A program made the position numbers and the translations under genes. The notes under the pieces were generated by a model that searched no databases, was not told the origin of the DNA, and was given only the letters and a program-made list of their open reading frames with translations. A stretch of DNA of 64,000 nt from positions 496,001 through 560,000 of the forward strand of contig CAMFII010000002.1 of the NCBI GenBank assembly GCA_945952585.1, written 5' to 3'. Positions 44,109-52,670 of the stretch are shown here, piece after piece. The number at the start of each line of letters is the position of its first letter. Position 1 is the stretch's first letter. Origin of the DNA: an uncultured Rhodobacter sp. GTDB taxonomy: Bacteria; Pseudomonadota; Alphaproteobacteria; Rhodobacterales; Rhodobacteraceae.

Positions 44109-45272
44109 ATGCCCAAACCCCTGTCACCACGGGAAATTCTGGATCGCCTGGTCGCTTTTCCCAGCGTCAGCCGTGACAGCAACCTGCCCCTGATCGACTG
44201 GGTTGAGGCCTATCTCGACAGCTTCGGCATTCCGGCGCACCGGGTCTGGAATGCCGACCGGACCAAGGCCGCGCTCTATGCGCATGCGGGTCCCGACATC
44301 GCAGGCGGGGTGGTTCTGTCGGGCCACAGCGACGTGGTTCCGGTCGACGGGCAAGCCTGGACAAGCGACCCCTGGACGGTGACCGAACGCGACGGGCGGC
44401 TCTATGGCCGTGGCACCTGCGACATGAAGGGCTTCGTTGCGCTCGCCGTCGCCGCACTGCCGCTGGCGCTGGAGAAAGGCGTGAAGCGGCCCCTGCAACT
44501 GGCGCTGAGCTATGACGAGGAACTGGGTTGCACCGGCGCCCCGCCGATGATCGCCGAGATGGCGCGCGGGCTGCCGCGGGCCGCCGCGGTGATCGTGGGC
44601 GAACCGTCGCGCATGGGGGTGGTCACTGGCCACAAGGGCGGAACCGGGTTCAAGGTCCATGTGAAGGGGTACGAGGTTCATTCCTCGCTCATCCATACCG
44701 GCGTCAGCGCTGTCATGGCCTCGGCCCCGGTCATCGACTGGGCGAATCGGATGAACGCCGCCAATGCCGCGGCGCGGGCGACGCCCATCGCGGCCCTGTT
44801 CAACCCGCCCTACACGACGCTTCATGTCGGCATGATCGAAGGGGGCACCGCCCATAACATCACCGCCGGCGATTGCCGCTTCGTCTTCGAGTTCCGCGTC
44901 GTTCCGGGTGAGGACATCGAGGACTGGGTCGGCCGCTTCCAGGCCGAGGTGGCCAAGGTCCAGGCCGGGATGCAGGTCATCCGCCCCGAAACCGGCATCG
45001 CGCTCGACCGCTATTTCTCGATCCCGCCGCTTCGCCCTGAAGAGAACGGAGCGGCCGAGGCGCTGGCCCGCCGATTGACCGGCGACAACGCCACCCGCGT
45101 CGTCAGCTACGGCACCGAGGCCGGTCAGTTCCAGGCCGAAGGCTATTCCGCCGTTGTCTGCGGGCCTGGCGACATCGCCCAGGCCCATCAGGCCGATGAG
45201 TATCTGGACGTTTCCGAGTTCGAGGCGGGTTGGGCCTTCATGCAGCGGCTGGTCGGAGAACTGACGAAATGA
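44109..45272 (+). CDS. Acetylornithine deacetylase-like M20 peptidase (ArgE type)
   Basis: 387 aa from the ATG at 44109, with AGGAG upstream. M20-family dinuclear zinc hydrolase: metal/catalytic motifs SGHSDVVPVDG, GRGTCDMKGFVALAVAA, YDEELGCTGAPPMI and the C-terminal DIAQAHQADEYLD; the dimerisation 'lid' domain includes KVHVKGYEVHSSL. Closest in pattern to acetylornithine deacetylase, but the location opposite an importer operon and next to a FAD oxidase suggests catabolic N-deacylation of an imported N-acyl amino compound. Overlaps the next gene by four bases. Confidence 0.93.
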   Translation: MPKPLSPREILDRLVAFPSVSRDSNLPLIDWVEAYLDSFGIPAHRVWNADRTKAALYAHAGPDIAGGVVLSGHSDVVPVDGQAWTSDPWTVTERDGRLYGRGTCDMKGFVALAVAALPLALEKGVKRPLQLALSYDEELGCTGAPPMIAEMARGLPRAAAVIVGEPSRMGVVTGHKGGTGFKVHVKGYEVHSSLIHTGVSAVMASAPVIDWANRMNAANAAARATPIAALFNPPYTTLHVGMIEGGTAHNITAGDCRFVFEFRVVPGEDIEDWVGRFQAEVAKVQAGMQVIRPETGIALDRYFSIPPLRPEENGAAEALARRLTGDNATRVVSYGTEAGQFQAEGYSAVVCGPGDIAQAHQADEYLDVSEFEAGWAFMQRLVGELTK

Positions 45273-46615
45273 TGCCCTTCCCGATTTCCGAGGCGACGGC
45301 GATCCGCTATCCCGGCCCGCCGCCTGCAGCCTGCGATGTCGTGGTGATCGGCGGCGGCGTTGTCGGCGTGATGACCGCCTGGTTCCTGGCCGAGCGCGGG
45401 CTGAAGGTCACCCTGTGCGAAAAGGGCCGCATCGCGGGCGAACAATCCAGCCGCAACTGGGGCTGGATCCGCCAGCAGGGCCGCGATCCCGGCGAACTGC
45501 CGATCATGATCGAGGCGCGGCGCATCTGGGAAAGCCTGGCGCAGGAATTCGGCGATGCGATCGGCTATCGGCGCACGGGGGTCATGTATCTGGCCAATAC
45601 GCAGAAGGATGTCGCGGGCTTCGAGGCGTGGATGGACCACGCCCGGGCGCATGGTCTCGACACGCGGATGATGACCTCGGCCGAGGTCGGCGGAATGCTG
45701 TCCGGCGCCAAGGCCGATTGGCCGGGCGGTATCTTCACCCCTTCGGATGCGCGGGGCGAGCCCTGGATCGCGGTGCCGGCGCTGGCGGGCGGGGCCGTGG
45801 CGCGCGGGGTCACCATCGTCGAGAACTGCGCTGTTCGCGCGCTTGACCGGGCCGCGGGCCGGGTGGCCGGCGTGGTCACCGAGCAGGGGCGCATCGCCTG
45901 CGATCAGGTCGTGCTGGCGGGCGGGGCATGGTCCTCGCTCTTCGCCCGCGCCGAGGGGGTGCTTTTCCCCCAGCTTGCCGTCCTGGCCTCGGTCGCTGCG
46001 ACCGAGCCGATGCCCGAGATTTATCCGGGAGCCGCCGTTGACAGCCATTTTGCCTTCCGCCGGCGGCTCGACGGCGGTTACACGATCGCACCGGGGGCCG
46101 CGCATGACTTCTTCCTCGGCCCCGATGCCTTCCGCGCCTTCCCCTATTACCTGCCGGTGTTGAAGAATGACTGGCGCTCCACCACTTTCCGCGCCGCGGC
46201 GCCGAAGGGGTTCCCCGATGCCTGGTCCACGCCCCGCCGCTGGTCGGCTGACGGGCCGTCACCCTTCGAGCGGATGAGGGTCCTGAACCCCGCGCCGAAC
46301 ATGGCGACCATCGGCCGGGTGCAGGATGCCTTCGGCGAGGCTTTCCCGGCGCTTGGCCGGCCAAGGCTCAAGGCTGCCTGGGCGGGCATGATCGACACGA
46401 TGCCCGACGTGGTGCCGGTGATCGACCTCGTCGCGGCGCTGCCCGGCCTGACCATTGCGACGGGGATGAGCGGCCATGGCTTCGGGATCGGGCCGGGCAT
46501 CGGTCGGGTGGTCGCAGATCTGGTGGCCGGCAATGCCGTCGGGCATGATCTGACACGCTTCCGCCTCAGCCGCTTCACCGATGGATCGAAGATCGCCCCC
46601 GGTCCGTCGCTGTAA
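45269..46615 (+). CDS. FAD-dependent amino-acid/amine oxidoreductase (DAO family)
   Basis: 448 aa; ATG at 45269 overlaps the deacetylase stop (ATGA). The N-terminal FAD-binding motif is DVVVIGGGVVGVMTAWFLAERGLKVTLCEK; SSRNWGWIRQQGRDPGELPIM and the C-terminal GMSGHGFGIGPGIGRVVADLV fit DadA/sarcosine-oxidase-like members of the DAO family. It probably oxidises the amine freed by the adjacent deacetylase. No signal peptide. An AT-rich paired hairpin follows before the next gene. Confidence 0.93.
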   Translation: MMPFPISEATAIRYPGPPPAACDVVVIGGGVVGVMTAWFLAERGLKVTLCEKGRIAGEQSSRNWGWIRQQGRDPGELPIMIEARRIWESLAQEFGDAIGYRRTGVMYLANTQKDVAGFEAWMDHARAHGLDTRMMTSAEVGGMLSGAKADWPGGIFTPSDARGEPWIAVPALAGGAVARGVTIVENCAVRALDRAAGRVAGVVTEQGRIACDQVVLAGGAWSSLFARAEGVLFPQLAVLASVAATEPMPEIYPGAAVDSHFAFRRRLDGGYTIAPGAAHDFFLGPDAFRAFPYYLPVLKNDWRSTTFRAAAPKGFPDAWSTPRRWSADGPSPFERMRVLNPAPNMATIGRVQDAFGEAFPALGRPRLKAAWAGMIDTMPDVVPVIDLVAALPGLTIATGMSGHGFGIGPGIGRVVADLVAGNAVGHDLTRFRLSRFTDGSKIAPGPSL

Positions 46616-46636
46616 CGCGGAGACGCGGTTGCCGGC

Positions 46637-46684
46637 CCAAAAGCCTTCGAAGGCCTTTGGCAAATTTCTTGCAAGAAATTTGCC
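46637..46684. repeat. Paired-hairpin element B
   Basis: Hairpin 1 at 46637-46660 (CCAAAAGCCTTC against GAAGGCCTTTGG, one mismatch) and hairpin 2 at 46659-46684, a perfect 26-base palindrome (GGCAAATTTCTTG mirrored). Same CCAAAA..TTTTGG/GCAA..TTGC layout as element A. Confidence 0.7.
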
Positions 46685-46768
46685 CGCGCCCCCGGGTGGC
46701 CGCGGGCTTTGCGTCGGCCCCGCGCGATGCTAGGTCTGCCATGGCAAGAACCTGACGGGAGACCGGGC

Positions 46769-47587
46769 GTGACCCAGACCATCCGCTTGAATGACGGCCA
46801 TTCCATCCCGGCGCTCGGCTTCGGGCTGTGGCAGGTCCCCGCGGACCAGACCGCCCGGGTGACGCGCGAGGGGCTGACGATCGGCTACCGGCTGGTCGAT
46901 GGCGCGGCGATCTATGGCAACGAGGAAGGGCAGGGCGAGGGCATCCGGACTTCTGGGATCCCGCGCGAACAGATCTTCGTCACCACCAAATGCTGGAACA
47001 GCAACCAGGGTCATGACGCCGCGCTGCGCGCCTTCGATGCCAGCCTGAAGCGGCTTGGACTCGACCGGGTCGATCTGTATTTGATCCACTGGCCCTGCCC
47101 GGATCGCAACCTGTTCGTCGAGACGTGGCGCGCCCTGATCCGCCTGCGCGACGAGGGGCGGGCGACCTCGATCGGCGTGTCGAATTTCCAGGTCCCGCAT
47201 CTCGAGCGGCTCATCGCCGAAACCGGGGTCACCCCGGCCCTGAACCAGATCGAACTGAACCCGCGCCTGCAGCAATCGGCACTGCGCGCCGCCCATGCCC
47301 GTCTTGGGATCGTGACCCAGAGCTGGACCCCCCTGGGCGAAGGGCGCAGCTTTGGCGATCCGGTCGTGCAGGGGATCGCCCGTCGGGTTGGCAAAAGCCC
47401 GGCGCAGGTGATCCTTCGCTGGCACCTTCAGCTCGGTTGCTCGGTCATTCCCCGTTCGACCCGCGCGGCAGGCCTGGCCGAAAATCTCGATCTGTTCGGG
47501 TTCGCCCTGACAGAGGCCGAGATGTCCGCCATGGCCACGCTCGACGCAGGCGAGCGCTGTGGCCCCGACCCGGATCTCTTCTCATGA
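46769..47587 (+). CDS. Aldo/keto reductase
   Basis: 272 aa from a GTG at 46769, chosen because GGGAG is seven bases upstream and it leads directly into the conserved TQTIRLNDGHSIPALGFGLWQV; an in-frame start at 46709 lacks support. The catalytic tetrad is Asp44, Tyr49, Lys74 and His107 (VDGAAIYGN, TTKCWN, LIHWPCPD). IPRSTR near the C-terminus is the NADPH 2'-phosphate site. It matches the 2,5-diketo-gluconate reductase-like AKR5 group. Overlaps the next gene by four bases. Confidence 0.93.
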   Translation: MTQTIRLNDGHSIPALGFGLWQVPADQTARVTREGLTIGYRLVDGAAIYGNEEGQGEGIRTSGIPREQIFVTTKCWNSNQGHDAALRAFDASLKRLGLDRVDLYLIHWPCPDRNLFVETWRALIRLRDEGRATSIGVSNFQVPHLERLIAETGVTPALNQIELNPRLQQSALRAAHARLGIVTQSWTPLGEGRSFGDPVVQGIARRVGKSPAQVILRWHLQLGCSVIPRSTRAAGLAENLDLFGFALTEAEMSAMATLDAGERCGPDPDLFS

Positions 47588-48267
47588 CCGCCATGCTGAT
47601 CCCCGTTCTGGCTTTGCGCGACGTTCCGGCGGCAACGGCCCTTCTGACAGGCGTGTTCGGCTTTGCGCCGCTTCCGGGGGGGCGGCTCGCGCTTGGCAGC
47701 CAGGTGATCGCGCTTGAGACGGTGCCGACAGGGGCCTCGGGGCATGGAGCCATCGACCATCTCGCGCTGGCGGTCGATGACGTGCCGGCGGCGCTTGCAC
47801 AAGCGCAGGCGCGGGGCGGGCGCATCGATCAAGCCGTCACGCCGGACGGCCCGCGCTTCATTCCCGAGTTCTGGAGCCGGGGCGCCGCCTTCGTCTTTCT
47901 CGAAGGCCCGGAAGGTGCGCGCATGGAGTTTTGCGCCCGCCCCGGCGATCCGCGCCCGGGACTACCCGGGCATGACCATATCGGGATCGCCTGCGCCGAC
48001 TTCGCGGCGGTCAGGGCCTTCTTCCTTGCCCAGGGCTTAGCCGAGGTTGCATCGCACAGGCTGAGGGATGCTTCGGGCGAAACGCCGGTCTGCTTCCTTT
48101 CCCTCGGGCGGAGCATGGTGGAAATCTACAGCCCACCTGACCGAGCCGCAGCGCCGCCGGATCAGCCCGCCGTCGCGCATTGGCGGCGGCTGATCGTAGA
48201 AGGGGTGCCCGGCTTCAGGACGGCCGAGGGGCCGGAGGGCCTGGTTCTGGCAGGAGTACCAGCATGA
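47584..48267 (+). CDS. VOC (glyoxalase/bleomycin-resistance-like) protein with two domains
   Basis: 227 aa; ATG at 47584 overlaps the aldo/keto reductase stop. Two consecutive vicinal-oxygen-chelate beta-alpha modules: residues 1-125 (MLIPVLALRDVPAATALLTGVFGF, HLALAVDDVPAALAQAQARGG) and about 130-227 (HDHIGIACADFAAVRAFFLAQGLAEV). Metal-ligand positions are only partly clear (H59, H130, E near the module ends), so whether it is an active enzyme is open. It is coupled to the downstream nitrilase gene (ATGA). Confidence 0.85.
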   Translation: MTAMLIPVLALRDVPAATALLTGVFGFAPLPGGRLALGSQVIALETVPTGASGHGAIDHLALAVDDVPAALAQAQARGGRIDQAVTPDGPRFIPEFWSRGAAFVFLEGPEGARMEFCARPGDPRPGLPGHDHIGIACADFAAVRAFFLAQGLAEVASHRLRDASGETPVCFLSLGRSMVEIYSPPDRAAAPPDQPAVAHWRRLIVEGVPGFRTAEGPEGLVLAGVPA

Positions 48268-49016
48268 GGATTGCACTTTGGCAGGGGCCGTCGCCCGAGG
48301 GTGACCTTAGTTTGGCCCTGACGACCATTGGGCGAATGGCGATCGCGGCCGGGGCGGCAGGCGCCGAGATGGTTGTTTTCCCCGAGGTCTTTCTTCCGGG
48401 CTACAATGTTGCCGATCCCGGGATCGGCGCGCGCAGTGCCGAAGAATGGCTGGCCGAGCTTGCGCCGTTGGCACAGGCGGCCGGATGCGGACTGACCGTC
48501 GGTCTGGCCGAGCGCGCGGGCGATGAGCTTTACAATTCGGCACTGTGCCTCGACGCCAGCGGGAAGATGCTGGCGCTCTATCGCAAGACCCAGTTGTTCG
48601 GTCCGCGCGAGGCGCGGTTCTATCGCCCGGGCCGCGAGATTCCGGTCTTCCGCCTTGGGGGAAAACGCTGCGCGCTCCTCATCTGCTATGATATCGAATT
48701 CGCGCCCCTGATCCGCGATCTCGCCGAGCGTGGGGTAGAGTTGATCCTATGCCCGACGGCGAACATGGTGCCCTTCGCCCATGTGCCCAACCTGACCGTG
48801 CCGTCGCAGGCGGTGAACCACGCCGTTGCCATCGCCTATGCCAATTACTGCGGGGTGGAAGGCGACTTGACCTATGTCGGCGGATCGGTCCTCGTGAACG
48901 CTGACGGCGCGATCCTTGCCAAGGCTGGCGAGGCGCCTGCGCTGCTGATTGCCGACCTGCCTGCGCCGGACCCGGTTCTGTTGTCGACGCAGCTGACGGA
49001 TTTTCGACCGGTCTGA
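48264..49016 (+). CDS. Nitrilase-superfamily amidohydrolase
   Basis: 250 aa; ATG at 48264 overlaps the VOC stop by four bases. The E-K-C triad is Glu41 (VVFPEVFLPGYN), Lys108 (YRKTQLFG) and Cys141 (LLICYDIEFAP). The sequence is typical of carbon-nitrogen hydrolases such as omega-amidase or aliphatic amidases. It ends the AKR-VOC-nitrilase unit; a paired hairpin lies downstream. Likely role: hydrolysis of an amide intermediate. Confidence 0.93.
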   Translation: MRIALWQGPSPEGDLSLALTTIGRMAIAAGAAGAEMVVFPEVFLPGYNVADPGIGARSAEEWLAELAPLAQAAGCGLTVGLAERAGDELYNSALCLDASGKMLALYRKTQLFGPREARFYRPGREIPVFRLGGKRCALLICYDIEFAPLIRDLAERGVELILCPTANMVPFAHVPNLTVPSQAVNHAVAIAYANYCGVEGDLTYVGGSVLVNADGAILAKAGEAPALLIADLPAPDPVLLSTQLTDFRPV

Positions 49017-49017
49017 C

Positions 49018-49069
49018 GATTTTTCTACGAAAAATCAGCGCCGCTGGCGGGAATTTTCGTAGAAAATTC
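49018..49069. repeat. Paired-hairpin element C with complementary loops
   Basis: Hairpin 1: GATTTTT, loop CTACG, AAAAATC (49018-49036). Hairpin 2: GAATTTT, loop CGTAG, AAAATTC (49051-49069). The loops are reverse complements, so the two units could kiss or refold into one long hairpin. It separates the convergent nitrilase and GH144 genes. Confidence 0.7.
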
Positions 49070-49074
49070 GCGGT

Positions 49075-50307
49075 TCATGCGATGGGGACGGACCGGAAAC
49101 CCAGCCGTTTCAGTCCGGCCTGCACCTCAGGCGCCGACATGAACAGTCGCCACAGCAGGCCCGTGCGTGCGTTCTCGATCATCGCGACGATCGGCCCCTG
49201 GTCGATGGCGATATGGCTTCCGGCAATCCAGTTCCGCGTTGGGCAGAAGCTGTCGACGAAGCCATAAGGACCCATCAGCGCGCCGTCGAAATCCTCGCAA
49301 TAGTGGCGCAGGGCCCTGAGCGATGCCGTCGGCGTGTAAGGCAGCGAAGCCAGCGCGGCGGTGGGGGCGATGACGCCGAAGTCGTTCGTGGGCGAGAAGG
49401 CATTGTATCCGTCGGGCCCGTCGCAGGCGGTCAGGCCCCAGGCCGGGCCATAGCCCGCGAACGCGCCGGGATTGGCCCGGCAATAGGCCAGGTTGATCCG
49501 GGCATGGGCGCGGTTCTGCTGCCAGAAATCGGTGACGCCATCGGTCAGTCCCCGCGGGTCGAGCCCGAGGAAGCTGTAATGGGAAAAAAACAGCGGCCCG
49601 CCAAGTTCAGGTCCGAGCGGCAGGCGGATCCGGTAGTAGCTGCGCCCGTTCAGATAGGTGGTGCTGTTCTTCCAGCCGCGCTCATAGGCGCCGACGCCGA
49701 TCGCATGGCTGGGTGAAGAGGCCGCGAGCACATAGGCCATCAGCCCCTCGTGCCAGCCGCGGATCGGCAGGTCAGGCCCCCATTCGACATGGGGACCCCA
49801 ATGCCACATCAGCCGGTCGGGCCCGTCGCAGAAGCCGCTCCACGCGACCTCGCGCCAGAGGCGGTCGATGAGTTGCGCCGTCCTGTTGCCAGCGCCCAGC
49901 CATTGCCGCGCGGTCAGAAGGCCCATCATCAGGAAGGCGGTCTCGACGATGTCGCCGCCATCGTCGTTCTTCGAAAAGGCGATGGTCGCGCCTGTCTCGC
50001 CGTTTAGCCAATGCGGAAAGGCGCCGCGATAGCGGGGCGACGCGGCGAGGAAGTCCACGATCCGCGCGATGCGCATCTCGGCCTCGCTGCGGGCAATGAA
50101 GCCCCGCTCGGCCCCCGCGATCAGCGCCATGACGCCGAAGCCCGTACCTCCCGTGGTCACGGTGGCGAGCCTGTCATAGGTCGCATCCCCGCCGTAGCGT
50201 TCGCGGGCCATGCCGCTTGTCGGGTGGGCGTAGTCGGTGAAATAGCGCAGGGTCTCGCGCTGGGCGAGGTCGAGCAGGTCGTTGTTCGACAGTCGTTTGC
50301 GGGTCAT
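49075..50307 (-). CDS. GH144-type (glycoamylase-family) endo-beta-1,2-glucanase candidate
   Basis: 410 aa from the ATG at 50307, which overlaps the GH3 stop by four bases. Matches COG5368/PF10091 'Glycoamylase': LAQRETLRYFTDYAHPTSGMARER, TGGTGFGVMALIAGAERGFI, TAFLMMGLLTARQW, LFFSHYSFLGLDPRGLTD and YGPAWGLTACDGPDGYNAFSPTNDFGVIAPTAALASLPYTP. Characterised members of this family (GH144) are endo-beta-1,2-glucanases. No signal peptide is visible, so it probably works in the cytoplasm on imported oligosaccharides or on the cell's own glucan. Its GH3 partner is encoded just upstream. Confidence 0.88.
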   Translation of the reverse strand: MTRKRLSNNDLLDLAQRETLRYFTDYAHPTSGMARERYGGDATYDRLATVTTGGTGFGVMALIAGAERGFIARSEAEMRIARIVDFLAASPRYRGAFPHWLNGETGATIAFSKNDDGGDIVETAFLMMGLLTARQWLGAGNRTAQLIDRLWREVAWSGFCDGPDRLMWHWGPHVEWGPDLPIRGWHEGLMAYVLAASSPSHAIGVGAYERGWKNSTTYLNGRSYYRIRLPLGPELGGPLFFSHYSFLGLDPRGLTDGVTDFWQQNRAHARINLAYCRANPGAFAGYGPAWGLTACDGPDGYNAFSPTNDFGVIAPTAALASLPYTPTASLRALRHYCEDFDGALMGPYGFVDSFCPTRNWIAGSHIAIDQGPIVAMIENARTGLLWRLFMSAPEVQAGLKRLGFRSVPIA

Positions 50308-52670
50308 TTCTGCCAGGTGACGCGAATGGTCTCGACCCGGTCTGCATCCGGTCCCACCATGATGTCGAAGGCGCCCGGTTCCCACAGATGCACGGCATCC
50401 GACATCGTGGTCCCGGTCCAGAACTTCAGGGCCTCGACGGTGATGGTGAAGGTGACCTCCCGTGTCTCGCCGGGGGCAAGGTCGACCCGCTCGAACCCCT
50501 TCAACTCGCGGACCGGACGCGAAATGGTTGCGACGGGGTCGCGCAGGTAAAGCTGAACCAGTTCAGAGCCGGGCCTGGACCCGATGTTTGTGACGGCAAC
50601 GGAGACATCGAGCATGTCCGCCTCGCCACGAAGCATGGTCTTGCTGACCTTCAGCGGGCCATAGCGGAACTCGGAATAGGACAGGCCAAAGCCCGCGGGG
50701 AAAAGCGGGGTGATCGCGCCTTCGATGATCGTGGCCGTGGTGAACTTGCGGAAGACATGGTTGCCTCGGGCGTCGACTTCGGTATCGCCGGGAATGTCCA
50801 CACCCGCGCCCATCTGCGGCCGGCCAGTCGGCAGGTCCTCGGTTCGCATCGGCAACTGCCCGACATTGCGCGGGAAGGCCTGGCTCAGCCGGCCTGTGGG
50901 CTCGACCTTGCCGAAGATCACATCGGCCAGACCGTTGCCACCCTCGTTGCCGGGATGGCCGCTCCAGATCAGGGCATCGACCAGCGGCACCTCGGCGGTC
51001 AGTGCGAGCGGCCGCCCGGCGATGGTCAGCAGGATCAGCGGCTTGCCGCGCTTGCGCGCAACTTGCGAGACCGCTTTGACCAGCGCCGATTGGGCACCGG
51101 GCAGGGTAATGTCAGCCCTGGTCGAGCTTTCGCCCGCATGTTCCTTGGCCTCACCCAGGCAAAGGAGGATGGCATCCGCCTCGGCGGCCACGGCCAGCGC
51201 TTCGTCCAGCATCCTTTCCGGGCTGAGCGGCCCGATCACCACCGAAGGCATCTGCGCGTTGTGGACGTTCAGGCGGCGGGCAATGTCGGGGTCGTCGACG
51301 ATGTTGCAGCCCTTGGCATGCAGGACTTGCGTGCCGGGACCGACGGCGGCGCGGATCCCCTCCAGCACCGTCACCGAATGGTCGGGTTGCACGTCGATGG
51401 CCCAGGTCCCCTGCATGTCGATCCGGTCGTCGGCCAAGGGGCCGATCACGGCGAGTTTCGACAGGGCAGGAAGCAGGGGCAGCGCCCCGTCATTCTTCAG
51501 AACCACGCAGGATTTCGCCGCTGCCTCGCGGACCAGCGCCACGTGGTCGCGCGAATAGATGACACTGCGGCGGGCAGGCTCCATGCCGATATAGGGATCG
51601 CGGAACAGGCCAAGCCGCCACTTCGCCATCAGGATGTCGCGGCAGCGTTCGGTGACTTCGGCCTCGGTCACAGGGCCGAAACGGTAGGCGCTGCCCTCGA
51701 CCTGGAAGTCTTGGGGCGCGCGCTCGCCTTCCTCGACCAGGCCGCGCAGGTATTTCACGAAGGCCTGGCTGACGAGATCGACATGCACCCCGGCCTTGAA
51801 CGCAAGATAAGCCGCTTCGCGTCCGTTGGCGGCGATGCCGTGGTTCACCAGTTCAGGGTCGATGGCCGTAAAATCGGTGACGATCAGCCCGTTGAAGCCG
51901 AAGCGGCCCTTCAGCACGTCGCGCAAGAGCTCCATGTTCGCCGTGGCCGGCACATCGTTGATGGTGTTGAACGACACCATGATCGCGCCCGCTCCTGCCT
52001 CGATCCCGGCGCGGAACGGCTCCATGATCCGGCAAAGCGTGGCGGGGCTGACCTCGACCCCGGCATAGTCGCGCCCCGCTTGCGCCAGACCGTAGCCGGC
52101 GAAATGCTTCAGCGTGGCGATCAAGCGATCGGGCTGGGCGATGTTGCCATCCGGACCCTCATAGGCGCGCACGATGGTTTCGGCGATCTTCATGCCCAGG
52201 TAAGGAAACTCTCCATTGCCCTCGGCCACCCGGCCCCATCGGGCATCGTAGGTAATGTCGAGCATCGGCGCCCAGTTGATGTTGACGCCGTCCGCCCGGG
52301 CCTCGCGTGCGCACATCTCGTTGATGCGGCGGATCAGATCGAGGTCCCAGCTGCAGGACAGGCCAAAGGGGATCGGCCCGCCGGTACGGTACCGCTGGAC
52401 ACTGTCGCGGCCAAAGAACAGGGGCACGGCGCTCGGGCCTTCGGCGACTGCGAGTTCCTGCAGGGCCCGCCGCTCTTCGGCATTCGACCCGGCCGAGACC
52501 CCGCCGACCTGGCCGCGGCGGATCAGCGTCTCGCTGTCGACCGAGTCGGACACCCCGGTCGTGTCGATCCCCGATCCGCCCGGATAGTTCAGCTGGCCAA
52601 TCTTTTCATCCAGCGTCATCCGCGCCAGCAGCGCATCGACGAAAGCGGCGGCTTCGGCGCGGTCACTCAT
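50304..52670 (-). CDS. Glycoside hydrolase family 3 beta-glucosidase
   Basis: 788 aa, three-domain BglX-like GH3: N-terminal TIM barrel with the nucleophile motif GLIVTDFTAID, the KHFAGYG motif (substrate-contacting Lys-His), a middle alpha/beta sandwich (about 380-600) and a C-terminal fibronectin-III-like domain (VTNIGSRPGSELVQLYLRD). BglX enzymes are usually exported; here MSDRAEAAAFVDALLARM shows no signal peptide. It overlaps the upstream ABC gene by eight bases and the downstream GH144 gene by four. With GH144 it would turn sophoro-oligosaccharides into glucose. Confidence 0.95.
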   Translation of the reverse strand: MSDRAEAAAFVDALLARMTLDEKIGQLNYPGGSGIDTTGVSDSVDSETLIRRGQVGGVSAGSNAEERRALQELAVAEGPSAVPLFFGRDSVQRYRTGGPIPFGLSCSWDLDLIRRINEMCAREARADGVNINWAPMLDITYDARWGRVAEGNGEFPYLGMKIAETIVRAYEGPDGNIAQPDRLIATLKHFAGYGLAQAGRDYAGVEVSPATLCRIMEPFRAGIEAGAGAIMVSFNTINDVPATANMELLRDVLKGRFGFNGLIVTDFTAIDPELVNHGIAANGREAAYLAFKAGVHVDLVSQAFVKYLRGLVEEGERAPQDFQVEGSAYRFGPVTEAEVTERCRDILMAKWRLGLFRDPYIGMEPARRSVIYSRDHVALVREAAAKSCVVLKNDGALPLLPALSKLAVIGPLADDRIDMQGTWAIDVQPDHSVTVLEGIRAAVGPGTQVLHAKGCNIVDDPDIARRLNVHNAQMPSVVIGPLSPERMLDEALAVAAEADAILLCLGEAKEHAGESSTRADITLPGAQSALVKAVSQVARKRGKPLILLTIAGRPLALTAEVPLVDALIWSGHPGNEGGNGLADVIFGKVEPTGRLSQAFPRNVGQLPMRTEDLPTGRPQMGAGVDIPGDTEVDARGNHVFRKFTTATIIEGAITPLFPAGFGLSYSEFRYGPLKVSKTMLRGEADMLDVSVAVTNIGSRPGSELVQLYLRDPVATISRPVRELKGFERVDLAPGETREVTFTITVEALKFWTGTTMSDAVHLWEPGAFDIMVGPDADRVETIRVTWQK

